In this document: positions 1 to 6,530 of the stretch, one piece after another
Position numbering within the stretch: the stretch's first letter is position 1
Layout: each line of letters begins with the position of its first letter
Position numbers and translations under genes: made by a program
Source: Flavobacteriales bacterium UBA2619
Lineage (GTDB): Bacteria > Bacteroidota > Bacteroidia > Flavobacteriales_D > Sanyastnellaceae
Reading direction: 5' to 3'
Length of the DNA stretch: 7,105 nt
NCBI GenBank assembly: GCA_002339135.1
Contig: DDJR01000029.1
Coordinates: forward strand, 82,301 to 89,405
The notes under the pieces: generated by a model
Told to the model about the DNA's origin: nothing
The model's database searches: none
Seen by the model: the letters and a program-made list of their open reading frames with translations, nothing else

Positions 1-1826
1 GCCATCGGACCAAATCGACCGATTCTAACCATGACTTGTTTTCCCGTGTTGGGGTCAGTCCCCAGAATTCGTTCGCCTGCTTCACGTTCACTTTCTAATG
101 CGTCATCTACCAGGGTCTTAAAAGGTTTGTAGAAATCACCGATCATTTGCTGCCAATCCTTTCTGCCTTCAGCGATGACATCAAATTGAGCTTCCACATC
201 TGCTGTGAAATTGTAGTCTACAATAGAACTGAAATGCTTCACAAGGAAGTCATTGACAACAATGCCGATGTCTGTAGGAGCGAGCTTGTTTCTTTCAGCA
301 CCCGTGTTCTCGGTTTCTGTATTTGAAGAAAGTGAGTTGCCTTCGAGAAGAATGACACGATAGTTTCTAGGAGTTCCTTCTCTGTCAGGCATTTCTACGT
401 ATCCACGTTTTTGGATTACGCTAATTGTTGAAGCGTATGTTGACGGTCTTCCAACACCGAGTTCTTCAAGTCTCTTCACCAAGCTAGCCTCAGTGTATCT
501 CGGTGGATGATTTGCAAACTTCTGAGTGGCAGTGATATTGATTCTTGACATTGACTCTCCGTTAGACATGAGAGGAAGAAGTCCTTTTGCATCATCATTG
601 TTTTCATCATCTGTGCCTTCTAAATACACCTTAAGGAATCCCTCAAAAGTGATGACTTCACCTCGTGCTACGAAAACATCAGAGCTCTCGCTAACATCAA
701 CGGTTACAGTTGTTTTTTCAAGCCTGGCATCAGACATTTGTGATGCGATAGCTCTTTTCCAAATGAGAGCATATAGTTTTTCTTCTTCAGCTTTCCCACT
801 GTGGCTGTTAAGACCAAAGTCTGTGGGTCTGATGGCCTCGTGTGCTTCTTGAGCGCCTTTGATTTTAGATGTAAAAGTTCGTCTTTCACAAAACTCAGCA
901 CCATACGCTGATTTAATGGCTGCAGCAGCAAAATCTAATGATTGTTCGCTTAAATTAACGGAGTCAGTTCGCATGTAGGTAATGCGTCCAGCCTCATATA
1001 ATTTTTGTGCAACTCCCATCGTTCTTGAAACAGAAAAACCCAGTTTTCTGAAAGCTTCTTGCTGAAGTGTTGATGTTGTAAACGGTGCTGTTGGCTTTTT
1101 CTTTGCCGGCTTTGTCTCCAGTGATTTTATCGAGTGAGTGCTTTGAGAACAATCTTTTAAAAAAGTTTCGGCCTCTTCTTCTGTTTTGTATCGTGTCTTC
1201 CCTTCCGCTTTAAGATTTTTCCCAGCCTTGGTTGTGAATTCGCCAACGACTCTAAATTTATAAGAGGGTACATGATCATCGATTTCACGCTCTCTGTCCA
1301 CGATTATTTTCACACCTACACTCTGCACTCTTCCAGCACTGAGGCCGGGTTTAATTTTCTTCCACAAGAGAGGACTAAGGTCAAAACCCACAATTCTGTC
1401 AAGAATTCTCCGAGCTTGTTGAGCGTTGACCAAATCCGTGTCCACCGTGCGGGGATTGTCAATGGCTTTTAGAATAGCTTGTTTCGTTATTTCATGAAAA
1501 ACGATGCGCTTGGTGTTCTCAGGTTTCAGTTTTAACGCCTCTACCAAGTGCCATGAAATAGCTTCACCTTCGCGGTCTTCATCAGTCGCTAGCCAAACCA
1601 TATCCGTGCCCTTCATCGCTTTCTTAAGCTCCGTGATGACCTTCTTTTTATCTTCACTGACCTCATACTTGGGGGTGAAGTTGTTTTCTTTATCGATCGC
1701 GGCATCTCCCTTAGCAAGATCACGAATGTGACCAAAACTGGATTTTACAACGAAATCTTTTCCGAGGTAGCCCTCGATTGTTTTTGCCTTTGCAGGTGAC
1801 TCAACGATGACAAGATTTTTTGGCAT
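1..1826 (-). CDS. topA: DNA topoisomerase I (type IA), 3' part cut off by the window edge
   Basis: Relaxes negatively supercoiled DNA in the cytoplasm by nicking one strand through a 5'-phosphotyrosine link. The frame is open from the ATG at 1826-1824 to base 1 with no stop: 608 codons, lacking about the last quarter. The N-terminal Toprim domain shows the start MPKNLVIVESPAKAKTIEGY (acidic residue E9) and a metal-binding TDEDREGE motif (D82, D84, E86). The active-site motif RITYMRTDS puts the catalytic tyrosine at residue 284, with R286 following as in the family. The visible end (ILGTDPNTGKQVMVRIGRFG) is the beginning of the C-terminal repeat region typical of bacterial TopA. The start is chosen because it lines up with the usual TopA N-terminus. 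The gene diverges from miaB across a 171-base gap. No frameshift or missing catalytic residue is seen; the identification is firm. Confidence 0.96.
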   Translation of the reverse strand, partial: MPKNLVIVESPAKAKTIEGYLGKDFVVKSSFGHIRDLAKGDAAIDKENNFTPKYEVSEDKKKVITELKKAMKGTDMVWLATDEDREGEAISWHLVEALKLKPENTKRIVFHEITKQAILKAIDNPRTVDTDLVNAQQARRILDRIVGFDLSPLLWKKIKPGLSAGRVQSVGVKIIVDREREIDDHVPSYKFRVVGEFTTKAGKNLKAEGKTRYKTEEEAETFLKDCSQSTHSIKSLETKPAKKKPTAPFTTSTLQQEAFRKLGFSVSRTMGVAQKLYEAGRITYMRTDSVNLSEQSLDFAAAAIKSAYGAEFCERRTFTSKIKGAQEAHEAIRPTDFGLNSHSGKAEEEKLYALIWKRAIASQMSDARLEKTTVTVDVSESSDVFVARGEVITFEGFLKVYLEGTDDENNDDAKGLLPLMSNGESMSRINITATQKFANHPPRYTEASLVKRLEELGVGRPSTYASTISVIQKRGYVEMPDREGTPRNYRVILLEGNSLSSNTETENTGAERNKLAPTDIGIVVNDFLVKHFSSIVDYNFTADVEAQFDVIAEGRKDWQQMIGDFYKPFKTLVDDALESEREAGERILGTDPNTGKQVMVRIGRFGPM

Positions 1827-1845
1827 TAGATATAGTTTTGGGATG

Positions 1846-1875
1846 CAAATAAAATAAAACTTCAGTTGAGTTCAA
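1846..1875 (-). promoter_or_regulatory. Candidate topA promoter (Bacteroidota type)
   Basis: Read on the minus strand, TTTATTTG (1853-1846) matches the Bacteroidota -7 element TAnnTTTG at all but one base. TTG (1875-1873) lies 19 bases upstream, within the usual spacing for the -33 element. A start point a few bases downstream would leave a short leader of about 10-15 bases before the topA ATG. The -33 element lies inside an inverted repeat (AGTTGA-GT-TCAACT, 1864-1877). The consensus is established knowledge; the assignment is inferred from pattern and spacing only. Confidence 0.4.
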
Positions 1876-1877
1876 CT
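1864..1877. repeat. Inverted repeat over the topA -33 region
   Basis: AGTTGA, two bases, TCAACT form a perfect 6-bp inverted repeat. A second, nested one (GAGTT-C-AACTC, 1868-1878) overlaps it. The site covers the proposed -33 element of topA and could be an operator. It is short, and an AT-rich intergenic region will hold some such repeats by chance. Confidence 0.3.
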
Positions 1878-1911
1878 CTATTTGGCAAGAACTTTTTCAT
1901 CTAAATAAGAT

Positions 1912-1925
1912 ACCCCTTTAGGGGT
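1912..1925. repeat. ACCCC/GGGGT inverted repeat upstream of miaB
   Basis: ACCCC-TTTA-GGGGT is a 5-bp stem with a 4-base loop, unusually GC-rich for its AT-rich surroundings. Its right arm shares its last two bases with the next palindrome (1924-1938). It lies upstream of the proposed miaB promoter, so it would not be in the miaB transcript. On topA-directed RNA it would also be upstream of the start. A DNA-level binding site is therefore more likely than an RNA hairpin. Confidence 0.3.
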
Positions 1926-1938
1926 GACAATTTGTCAC
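1924..1938. promoter_or_regulatory. 15-base palindrome, candidate operator of the miaB operon
   Basis: GTGACAA-T-TTGTCAC is a perfect palindrome with 7-bp arms and one central base. It overlaps the -33 TTTG (1931-1934) of the miaB promoter candidate, where a bound dimeric regulator would be expected to repress or modulate. The arms resemble sites of several dimeric regulator families (for example the CRP/FNR superfamily) only loosely, so no regulator is named. Confidence 0.4.
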
Positions 1939-1962
1939 GCCCATAATAACAAGCTACATTTG
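1931..1962 (+). promoter_or_regulatory. Promoter of the miaB operon (Bacteroidota sigma-A type)
   Basis: TACATTTG (1955-1962) is an exact match to the Bacteroidota -7 element TAnnTTTG. TTTG (1931-1934) lies 20 bases upstream, as the -33 element should. Transcription would start around 1968-1970, roughly 30 bases before the preferred miaB start. This is the best promoter match I noticed in the window and would drive miaB through at least secG. The start site itself is inferred. Confidence 0.6.
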
Positions 1963-1983
1963 CACAAAACAAGTAGATGAGAG

Positions 1984-1990
1984 AAGGAGA
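1984..1990 (+). promoter_or_regulatory. Shine-Dalgarno-like site that decides the miaB start
   Basis: AAGGAGA (1984-1990) ends 7 bases before the ATG at 1998, an ideal spacing. Shine-Dalgarno sites are uncommon in Bacteroidota, where A-rich upstream context usually suffices, so this one stands out. It argues for the ATG at 1998 over the in-frame ATG at 1977, which would lie only about 8 bases from the predicted transcript start. Confidence 0.5.
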
Positions 1991-1997
1991 TACAAAT

Positions 1998-3422
1998 ATG
2001 ATTGAGTCTAGACAGGGTGAAGCAATTCACGTTGAAAACTCTTCTAAAGCCTCAGGAGGTCTAAAGATGTTCTTAGAAAGTTATGGTTGTGCAATGAATT
2101 TCAGTGATTCGGAGATTATTGCATCTATCATGAGTGATGCAGGTTATTCCACAACAAGGGATGAGACAGAGGCGGATTTGATTTTAGTAAATACTTGCTC
2201 AATTCGTGAAAAAGCTGAGGAAAGAGTCCGAAACAGGCTGAAAGAGTTCAAGCGATACAAGCGAAAGAACAGGCGGCTGGTAGTGGGAATGTTGGGTTGC
2301 ATGGCCGAGCGGTTAAAGGAAAATGTATTAGAACAAGAAAAGCTTGTTGATTTGGTTGTCGGGCCAGATGCTTACCGTGATCTTCCTTCACTTGTGAAAC
2401 AAGTGAATGGAGGTCAAAAAGCAGTGAATGTCTTGCTTTCCAGAGAAGAAACCTATGCGGAGATCAGTCCTGTTAGGTTAGATAAATCAGGTGTTACAGC
2501 CTTCATCAGTATTATGAGAGGTTGCGATAACATGTGTTCTTTTTGTGTCGTGCCGTTTACACGTGGACGTGAACGTAGCAGAGAGCCGAAGAGTATTGTT
2601 GCTGAAGCGCATGATTTGTACACTCAAGGTTATCGTGAAGTGACTCTTTTAGGCCAAAATGTTGATTCTTACAAGTGGAACCTAGACATTAAAGGAATTG
2701 TTAAAGATTCTGAGCAACCGGTTGTGCGATTTGCCGAATTGTTAGAAATGGTGGCAAAAGTGAATCCGGATTTAAGGGTCAGGTTTTCCACCAGTCACCC
2801 CAAGGACATGGTCGATGATGTTCTCCATGTCATCTCAAGACATGAAAACCTCTGTAAATACATTCACCTTCCAATTCAATCGGGTTCGAGTTCGATGCTC
2901 AAACGTATGAACAGAGGTTATACAAGAGAGTGGTATTTAGATAGAATTGCGGCCATTAAAAGAATCCTTCCTGATTGCGCTTTGTCTACAGATATTATTA
3001 CTGGTTTTTGCGGAGAGACTGAACAAGAGCATGCGGAAACAATGTCCATTTTAAAAGAGGTGGGTTATATTATGGCTTACAATTTCAAATACAGTGAGAG
3101 GCCTAGAACACTTGCTGAAAGAAAGTATGAAGATGATGTTCCTGAGGAAGTGAAAAGCGCTCGATTAACAGAAATAATAAAATATCAACGATCTTATGCT
3201 GCTGTGCTTACTCAAGCAATGGTCGGTAAGGTTTACAAAGTGTTGGTTGAAGGAGTGAGTAAGAAAAGCGCTGACAAATACTATGGAAGAACAACTCACA
3301 ATACTGTGATGATCTTTGACAAAGGAGACTTGAAATTATGTGATTACGTCAATGTTAGAGCTATAGATTGCACAAGTGCAACTCTAATCGGAGAGGTGAC
3401 AACTGACCAAGCAGTCGCTTGA
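1998..3422 (+). CDS. miaB: tRNA-2-methylthio-N6-isopentenyladenosine synthase (MiaB)
   Basis: Radical-SAM methylthiotransferase that converts i6A37 to ms2i6A37 in tRNAs reading UNN codons, acting after MiaA. From the chosen start it has 474 residues, a normal family length. The N-terminal MTTase domain has its three cluster cysteines: C31 (ESYGCAMN), C67 (VNTCSIRE) and C101 (GMLGCMAE). The radical-SAM motif GCDNMCSFC gives C176, C180 and C183, followed by VVPFTRGRERSR. HLPIQSGSSSMLKRMNRGYT is the family hallmark. A TRAM RNA-binding domain occupies roughly residues 406-467. An in-frame ATG at 1977 would add MREGDTN; the Shine-Dalgarno-like site and the predicted transcript start favour 1998. 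It is the first gene of the operon, 15 bases before the sigma-54 activator. Both sets of cluster ligands are intact, so it should be active. Confidence 0.96.
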   Translation: MIESRQGEAIHVENSSKASGGLKMFLESYGCAMNFSDSEIIASIMSDAGYSTTRDETEADLILVNTCSIREKAEERVRNRLKEFKRYKRKNRRLVVGMLGCMAERLKENVLEQEKLVDLVVGPDAYRDLPSLVKQVNGGQKAVNVLLSREETYAEISPVRLDKSGVTAFISIMRGCDNMCSFCVVPFTRGRERSREPKSIVAEAHDLYTQGYREVTLLGQNVDSYKWNLDIKGIVKDSEQPVVRFAELLEMVAKVNPDLRVRFSTSHPKDMVDDVLHVISRHENLCKYIHLPIQSGSSSMLKRMNRGYTREWYLDRIAAIKRILPDCALSTDIITGFCGETEQEHAETMSILKEVGYIMAYNFKYSERPRTLAERKYEDDVPEEVKSARLTEIIKYQRSYAAVLTQAMVGKVYKVLVEGVSKKSADKYYGRTTHNTVMIFDKGDLKLCDYVNVRAIDCTSATLIGEVTTDQAVA

Positions 3423-3437
3423 TTTAGATGAAGTGAA

Positions 3438-4679
3438 ATGAATGTAGGTTCGATAAAACAAAGGTTTGGTGTCATAGGCATGAATGAGGCCCTTGAGAGA
3501 GCATTGCACATTGCTGCTCAAGTTGCCCCAACAGATTTGTCGGTTCTTATTCTTGGAGAGAGCGGAACTGGTAAGGAGATCATGCCCAGAATAGTTCATC
3601 AATTTAGCAAAAGAAAGCATGGGAAATATGTTGCTGTAAATTGCGGAGCTATTCCAGAAGGAACAATTGATTCAGAACTTTTTGGACATGTCAAGGGAGC
3701 TTTTACAGGTGCAACAGAATCTCGTCGAGGGTATTTTGAGGAGGCCGACGGGGGGACAGTTTTTTTAGATGAAGTTGCTGAGTTGCCACTAACGACCCAG
3801 GTCAGATTGTTGCGTATCCTCGAAACGGGAGAGTTTATGCGTGTGGGGTCTTCAACAACAGAAAAAACAGATGTGAGAGTCGTTGCGGCTACAAATGTGG
3901 ATTTTGAAGAGGCATTTCAAAAAGGAAAATTCAGAGAAGATTTATACTATCGTTTGAATCAAGTGCCCATCAACATGCCTCCGCTTCGAGACCGGTCCAC
4001 GGATATTCATCTTCTTTTCAGAAAATTCACAACAGATTTCAGTGAGATGCACAGAATGCCCCCGCTATCTCTGTCTTCGGATGCAATAGAAATCATTGAG
4101 CATTACCCTTGGCCGGGAAATATTCGACAACTCAAGCACATCACTGAGCAAATGTCTGTGTTAGAAATTGAAAGACGTGTCAACTCTGATACTCTGCTAG
4201 GATATTTGCCTGAGACCCACAGATCGCGGTTGCCAGTTCGTGTTACCACAGGAAGTGACGGTTTTGAGGAAAGTGATTCTGGGAACAACGAGAGAGAAAT
4301 GCTGTACAAAGTTCTTTTTGAAATGAAAGGTGACTTGAACAATCTGAAAGAACTCGTGTTTGGCTTAATTAAAAATGGCGGTTCGCTAAGTGGAGATGAT
4401 GAATTGCTTGTTAAAAAAATGTTTCATGAGCAGAGTAGCTCTCAGACGAGTGAAGGCAATTTTCCGGTCGTGTTTTCACGAGGAGATCATCCAGAAAGCA
4501 CCAGTCATGTAAAAGATTTACAGGAGCTTGAGCCAAGCTTGTCTTTGATAGATTCTGAAAAGGAGCTAATCAAAATGGCCTTAAAAAAGTACAACAACAG
4601 GCGCAAGGATGCGGCGGAAGAGTTGGGTATTTCGGAGAGAACGTTGTATCGGAAAATCAAAGAATATTCTCTTAAATGA
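3438..4679 (+). CDS. Sigma-54-dependent transcriptional activator without sensory domain
   Basis: Predicted AAA+ ATPase that remodels sigma-54 RNA polymerase to open promoters. Its 413 residues start almost directly with the AAA+ domain: Walker A GESGTGKE (40-47), the sigma-54 contact loop GAFTGA (87-92), Walker B GGTVFLDE (105-112), sensor I near VVAATN (148-153), the arginine-finger segment FREDLYYRLN (165-174), and sensor II WPGNIRQLKH (225-234). A Fis-type helix-turn-helix closes the protein (about 372-413, DAAEELGISERTLYRKIKEY). There is no N-terminal receiver, GAF or PAS domain, so phosphorylation control is unlikely. A linker of about 110 residues (260-370), acidic and Ser-rich at both ends with a helical core, separates AAA+ and HTH. 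All catalytic motifs are intact. It follows miaB by 15 bases and overlaps lptE by 4 (ATGA). Its target promoters cannot be deduced here. Confidence 0.93.
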   Translation: MNVGSIKQRFGVIGMNEALERALHIAAQVAPTDLSVLILGESGTGKEIMPRIVHQFSKRKHGKYVAVNCGAIPEGTIDSELFGHVKGAFTGATESRRGYFEEADGGTVFLDEVAELPLTTQVRLLRILETGEFMRVGSSTTEKTDVRVVAATNVDFEEAFQKGKFREDLYYRLNQVPINMPPLRDRSTDIHLLFRKFTTDFSEMHRMPPLSLSSDAIEIIEHYPWPGNIRQLKHITEQMSVLEIERRVNSDTLLGYLPETHRSRLPVRVTTGSDGFEESDSGNNEREMLYKVLFEMKGDLNNLKELVFGLIKNGGSLSGDDELLVKKMFHEQSSSQTSEGNFPVVFSRGDHPESTSHVKDLQELEPSLSLIDSEKELIKMALKKYNNRRKDAAEELGISERTLYRKIKEYSLK

Positions 4680-5179
4680 ATTGCGTCAAATGCATATTGT
4701 TCCTTGGTGTTGTGGTTTTCTCCATGTTAGGTTGTGGTGTTTACTCTCCCTATGGAGCTGCAACTTCAGGAGCCAAGACATTTAGTGTATCTACTTTCGA
4801 AGCAACACATCCATTGGTTTCTGCCTCCTCTGCTCTTAGCATATCTGAGTCACTGGTGGACAGAGTTCAAAGGCAGTCAACTTTGCAATTGGCTAGTGGG
4901 GAAGCAGAGCTGACATTTTCTGGAAGAGTTGTGGGTTGGATGGTGCAGCCGATTAACGTTCAAGGGGATGAAACCGCCAGCGCAAACAGAGTCACTATAA
5001 CAGTGGATGTCATCTACACAAATCATTTAGATGAATCCTTGAGTTTTCAGCGGAAGTTTAACAGATTTATCGATGTGCCAAGCAGTTCAGACCTCTTTTC
5101 TATTGAAGATGAGATTGCAAAGGAGGTTGGCGAGTTGTTATCTTTAGATATTTTTAACGCTAGTTTAGGCAATTGGTAA
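4676..5179 (+). CDS. lptE: LptE-family LPS-assembly lipoprotein
   Basis: Outer-membrane lipoprotein thought to plug and support the LptD translocon that inserts lipopolysaccharide into the outer leaflet. The 167-residue product has a hydrophobic signal peptide (about residues 7-18) ending in SMLGC, with the lipidated cysteine predicted at C20. The -3 and -2 residues (M, L) are not the commonest lipobox choices, but the GC-GVYS context fits the Bacteroidota family. Hallmarks I recognise are the central stretch around FSGRVVGWMVQPINVQGDE (about 80-98), NRVTITVDVIYTN (103-115) and the C-terminal DIFNASLGNW. Two extra cysteines (C3, C6) lie in the n-region. The start codon overlaps the stop of the sigma-54 activator (ATGA), suggesting translational coupling. 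Family assignment rests on these motifs and the conserved gene order; function is inferred from the family. Confidence 0.85.
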   Translation: MNCVKCILFLGVVVFSMLGCGVYSPYGAATSGAKTFSVSTFEATHPLVSASSALSISESLVDRVQRQSTLQLASGEAELTFSGRVVGWMVQPINVQGDETASANRVTITVDVIYTNHLDESLSFQRKFNRFIDVPSSSDLFSIEDEIAKEVGELLSLDIFNASLGNW

Positions 5180-5183
5180 TCCA

Positions 5184-6101
5184 ATGAACATTCAACGGCT
5201 CAATTCAATTCTCACTGACAAAGCAGCAGATTTAGCTGATTTACGTGACGATTTAGCTGCATTGGTCGTTGCCAATCCATACAGTGGACCATTTCGCATG
5301 TTGCTTGCAAAGGCGTCCAAGGATGCGGGTCATTTAGACCAAAAGCAAGATCTTCTTGCTGCCGCTGCTCATTGCAATTCGCGCAAGGCTCTTTTTGAAT
5401 TTATGTTTGGTGAAGACTTCAGACGAGAAGCTAGGGAGATTCATAAAGTTATTGAAAAAGAAGAGGATGTGTCGGAACACGAGTTGATGGAATTGGTTTG
5501 GCACTTGGATGAAGCAAACTCAGATGATGATTCAGGTGAATTTTTAAGTGAAAGAGAAGATGTAGTCGAAGCAATCGCGACTTCCTTGAGCTTTGAAATG
5601 GAGAGTTGGGAGGAAAAAGAGCCTCAGAATGGGGGGGGTCAAGAAAAACTTTCAAGTTTTTTTTCACCAGAATTAAATCAACAAATTGACCCCGAAAAAG
5701 AGGTTGTCTCAAGACAGAAATTAGCGGAAGTAAAGGGTGCAGGTGAGGCTAATTCCTTGTTCGGAAAGTGGCTGAATAAAAGAGCAGTAGAAACTTCATT
5801 TGGAGATTTCGGTAATCCTGACTCCCAAGTAGAGCGTGGGTCAGCTGCAATAATCGATGCTTTTTTAAGCAAGAGAAATCCGTCAATTGGTGCTGTTAGA
5901 GATGTCGAATATTCGGTTGGAGAGTGGGCTGGTAAGGGTCTTCAATTTGACCCAAGTTTAGTGACTGAAACAATGGCTAAATTGTATGCGTCTCAGGGTC
6001 AAATTGGACGAGCTAGGAAAGCTTTTAAGATGTTGGCTTTGAAATATCCTGAAAAAAGTGTTTATTTTGCATCCCAGCTTAAAAAGCTAAGTAAAAACTA
6101 A
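5184..6101 (+). CDS. Uncharacterised protein with TPR-like C-terminus
   Basis: I recognise the position (between lptE and secG) as one usually filled by such a protein in Bacteroidota, but know no established function. Its 305 residues show no signal peptide or membrane segment, so it is probably cytoplasmic. Residues 1-75 are helical, with NPYSGPFRMLLAKASKDAG resembling a TPR-like helix pair. Residues 80-185 are low-complexity and very acidic (EKEEDVSEHE, SDDDSGEF, EEKEP), likely disordered. Residues 187-197 (ANSLFGKWLNK) and 221-233 (AAIIDAFLSKRNP) look like short conserved linear segments. A TPR-like unit covers about 263-292 (LYASQGQIGRARKAFKMLAL). The coding sequence contains a G8 tract (5631-5638) and a T8 tract (5657-5664), both in frame here. 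It starts 4 bases after lptE and ends 10 bases before secG. A scaffold or adaptor role is possible but unproven. Confidence 0.85.
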   Translation: MNIQRLNSILTDKAADLADLRDDLAALVVANPYSGPFRMLLAKASKDAGHLDQKQDLLAAAAHCNSRKALFEFMFGEDFRREAREIHKVIEKEEDVSEHELMELVWHLDEANSDDDSGEFLSEREDVVEAIATSLSFEMESWEEKEPQNGGGQEKLSSFFSPELNQQIDPEKEVVSRQKLAEVKGAGEANSLFGKWLNKRAVETSFGDFGNPDSQVERGSAAIIDAFLSKRNPSIGAVRDVEYSVGEWAGKGLQFDPSLVTETMAKLYASQGQIGRARKAFKMLALKYPEKSVYFASQLKKLSKN

Positions 6102-6111
6102 GAAGACTATC

Positions 6112-6453
6112 ATGGGAACTTTCCTTACTGTTGTTATTTTAATCATCTGCTTCCTTTTAGGAGCAGTTATTTTAGTCCAAAACCCGAAAGGTGGTGGACT
6201 CGCATCTGGATTTACAGGTGGTGCCGCTATGGGTGGTGTACAACGTACTACAGACTTCCTTGAGAAGAGCACTTGGTACCTTGTCGCTGCATTGTTCGTG
6301 ACCTGCATGGCAGCGGGTATCTACAATGGAAACACTGAAGCTAACGTAGGAATTGATGAGAGCTTTATGCCAAGTGCTGCCTCTACAGAAGCTCCAGTTG
6401 AAGTAGCTGCACCCGTTGCAGCAGATTCTCCATCAGACACTCCTTCTGAGTAA
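6112..6453 (+). CDS. secG: Preprotein translocase subunit SecG
   Basis: Small inner-membrane subunit of the SecYEG channel that assists SecA-driven export. The 113-residue product has two membrane segments (about 4-22 and 53-71). Between them are the family signatures VQNPKGGGLAS (22-32) and the Bacteroidota-type GVQRTTDFLEKSTW (42-55). After the second segment comes a tail of about 40 residues rich in Ala, Pro, Ser and Glu (87-113), a common low-complexity ending in this group. The gene begins 10 bases after the TPR-like gene and appears to be the last before a 131-base gap with weak terminator-like hairpins. The start matches the usual N-terminus directly before the first membrane helix. 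Confidence 0.94.
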   Translation: MGTFLTVVILIICFLLGAVILVQNPKGGGLASGFTGGAAMGGVQRTTDFLEKSTWYLVAALFVTCMAAGIYNGNTEANVGIDESFMPSAASTEAPVEVAAPVAADSPSDTPSE

Positions 6454-6455
6454 GT

Positions 6456-6474
6456 AAATACTAGAAGTATTTTT
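6456..6474 (+). terminator. Weak terminator-like hairpin after secG
   Basis: AAATACT-AGA-AGTATTT is a perfect 7-bp stem with a 3-base loop and ends in a T run (6470-6474), starting 3 bases after the secG stop. A second small hairpin (TCTAA-AGTA-TTAGA, 6477-6490) is followed by TTTT (6491-6494). Both stems are nearly all A/T, so termination would be weak or partial. The pair could reduce read-through from the operon into groESL. Chance occurrence in AT-rich DNA cannot be excluded. Confidence 0.3.
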
Positions 6475-6492
6475 CGTCTAAAGTATTAGATT

Positions 6493-6507
6493 TTCGAATC
6501 ATTCGAA
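6493..6507. promoter_or_regulatory. 15-base palindrome upstream of groESL, candidate operator
   Basis: TTCGAAT-C-ATTCGAA is a perfect palindrome with 7-bp arms around one base. It lies 78 bases before the groES start. It sits just upstream of a near-match to the -7 element, TAATTTAG (6510-6517, one mismatch to TAnnTTTG), so a regulator bound here could control groESL. No good -33 TTG is found at the right spacing. I cannot name a regulator. Confidence 0.35.
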
Positions 6508-6530
6508 TGTAATTTAGCGCTCGCATTTTT

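Noticed and set aside
526..1731. Plus-strand open frames at 526-852, 1272-1472 and 1504-1731
   Set aside because: They lie antisense within topA, whose reading frame and catalytic motifs are continuous. Their products are Ser/Phe-rich with no domain, as expected for complement frames.
1883..1898. Sigma-54 promoter between topA and miaB
   Set aside because: TGGCAAG (1883-1889) resembles the -24 element, but the -12 position reads TTTTC instead of TTGCA.
5449..5872. Minus-strand open frames opposite the TPR-like gene (5449-5712, 5678-5872)
   Set aside because: Antisense shadows of a gene in an operon with tight spacing; no recognisable domain or promoter.
6076..6088. Hairpin AGCTT-AAA-AAGCT at the end of the TPR-like gene
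   Set aside because: Only 5 bp, inside coding sequence, with no T run; it would interrupt an operon whose next gene starts 24 bases later.
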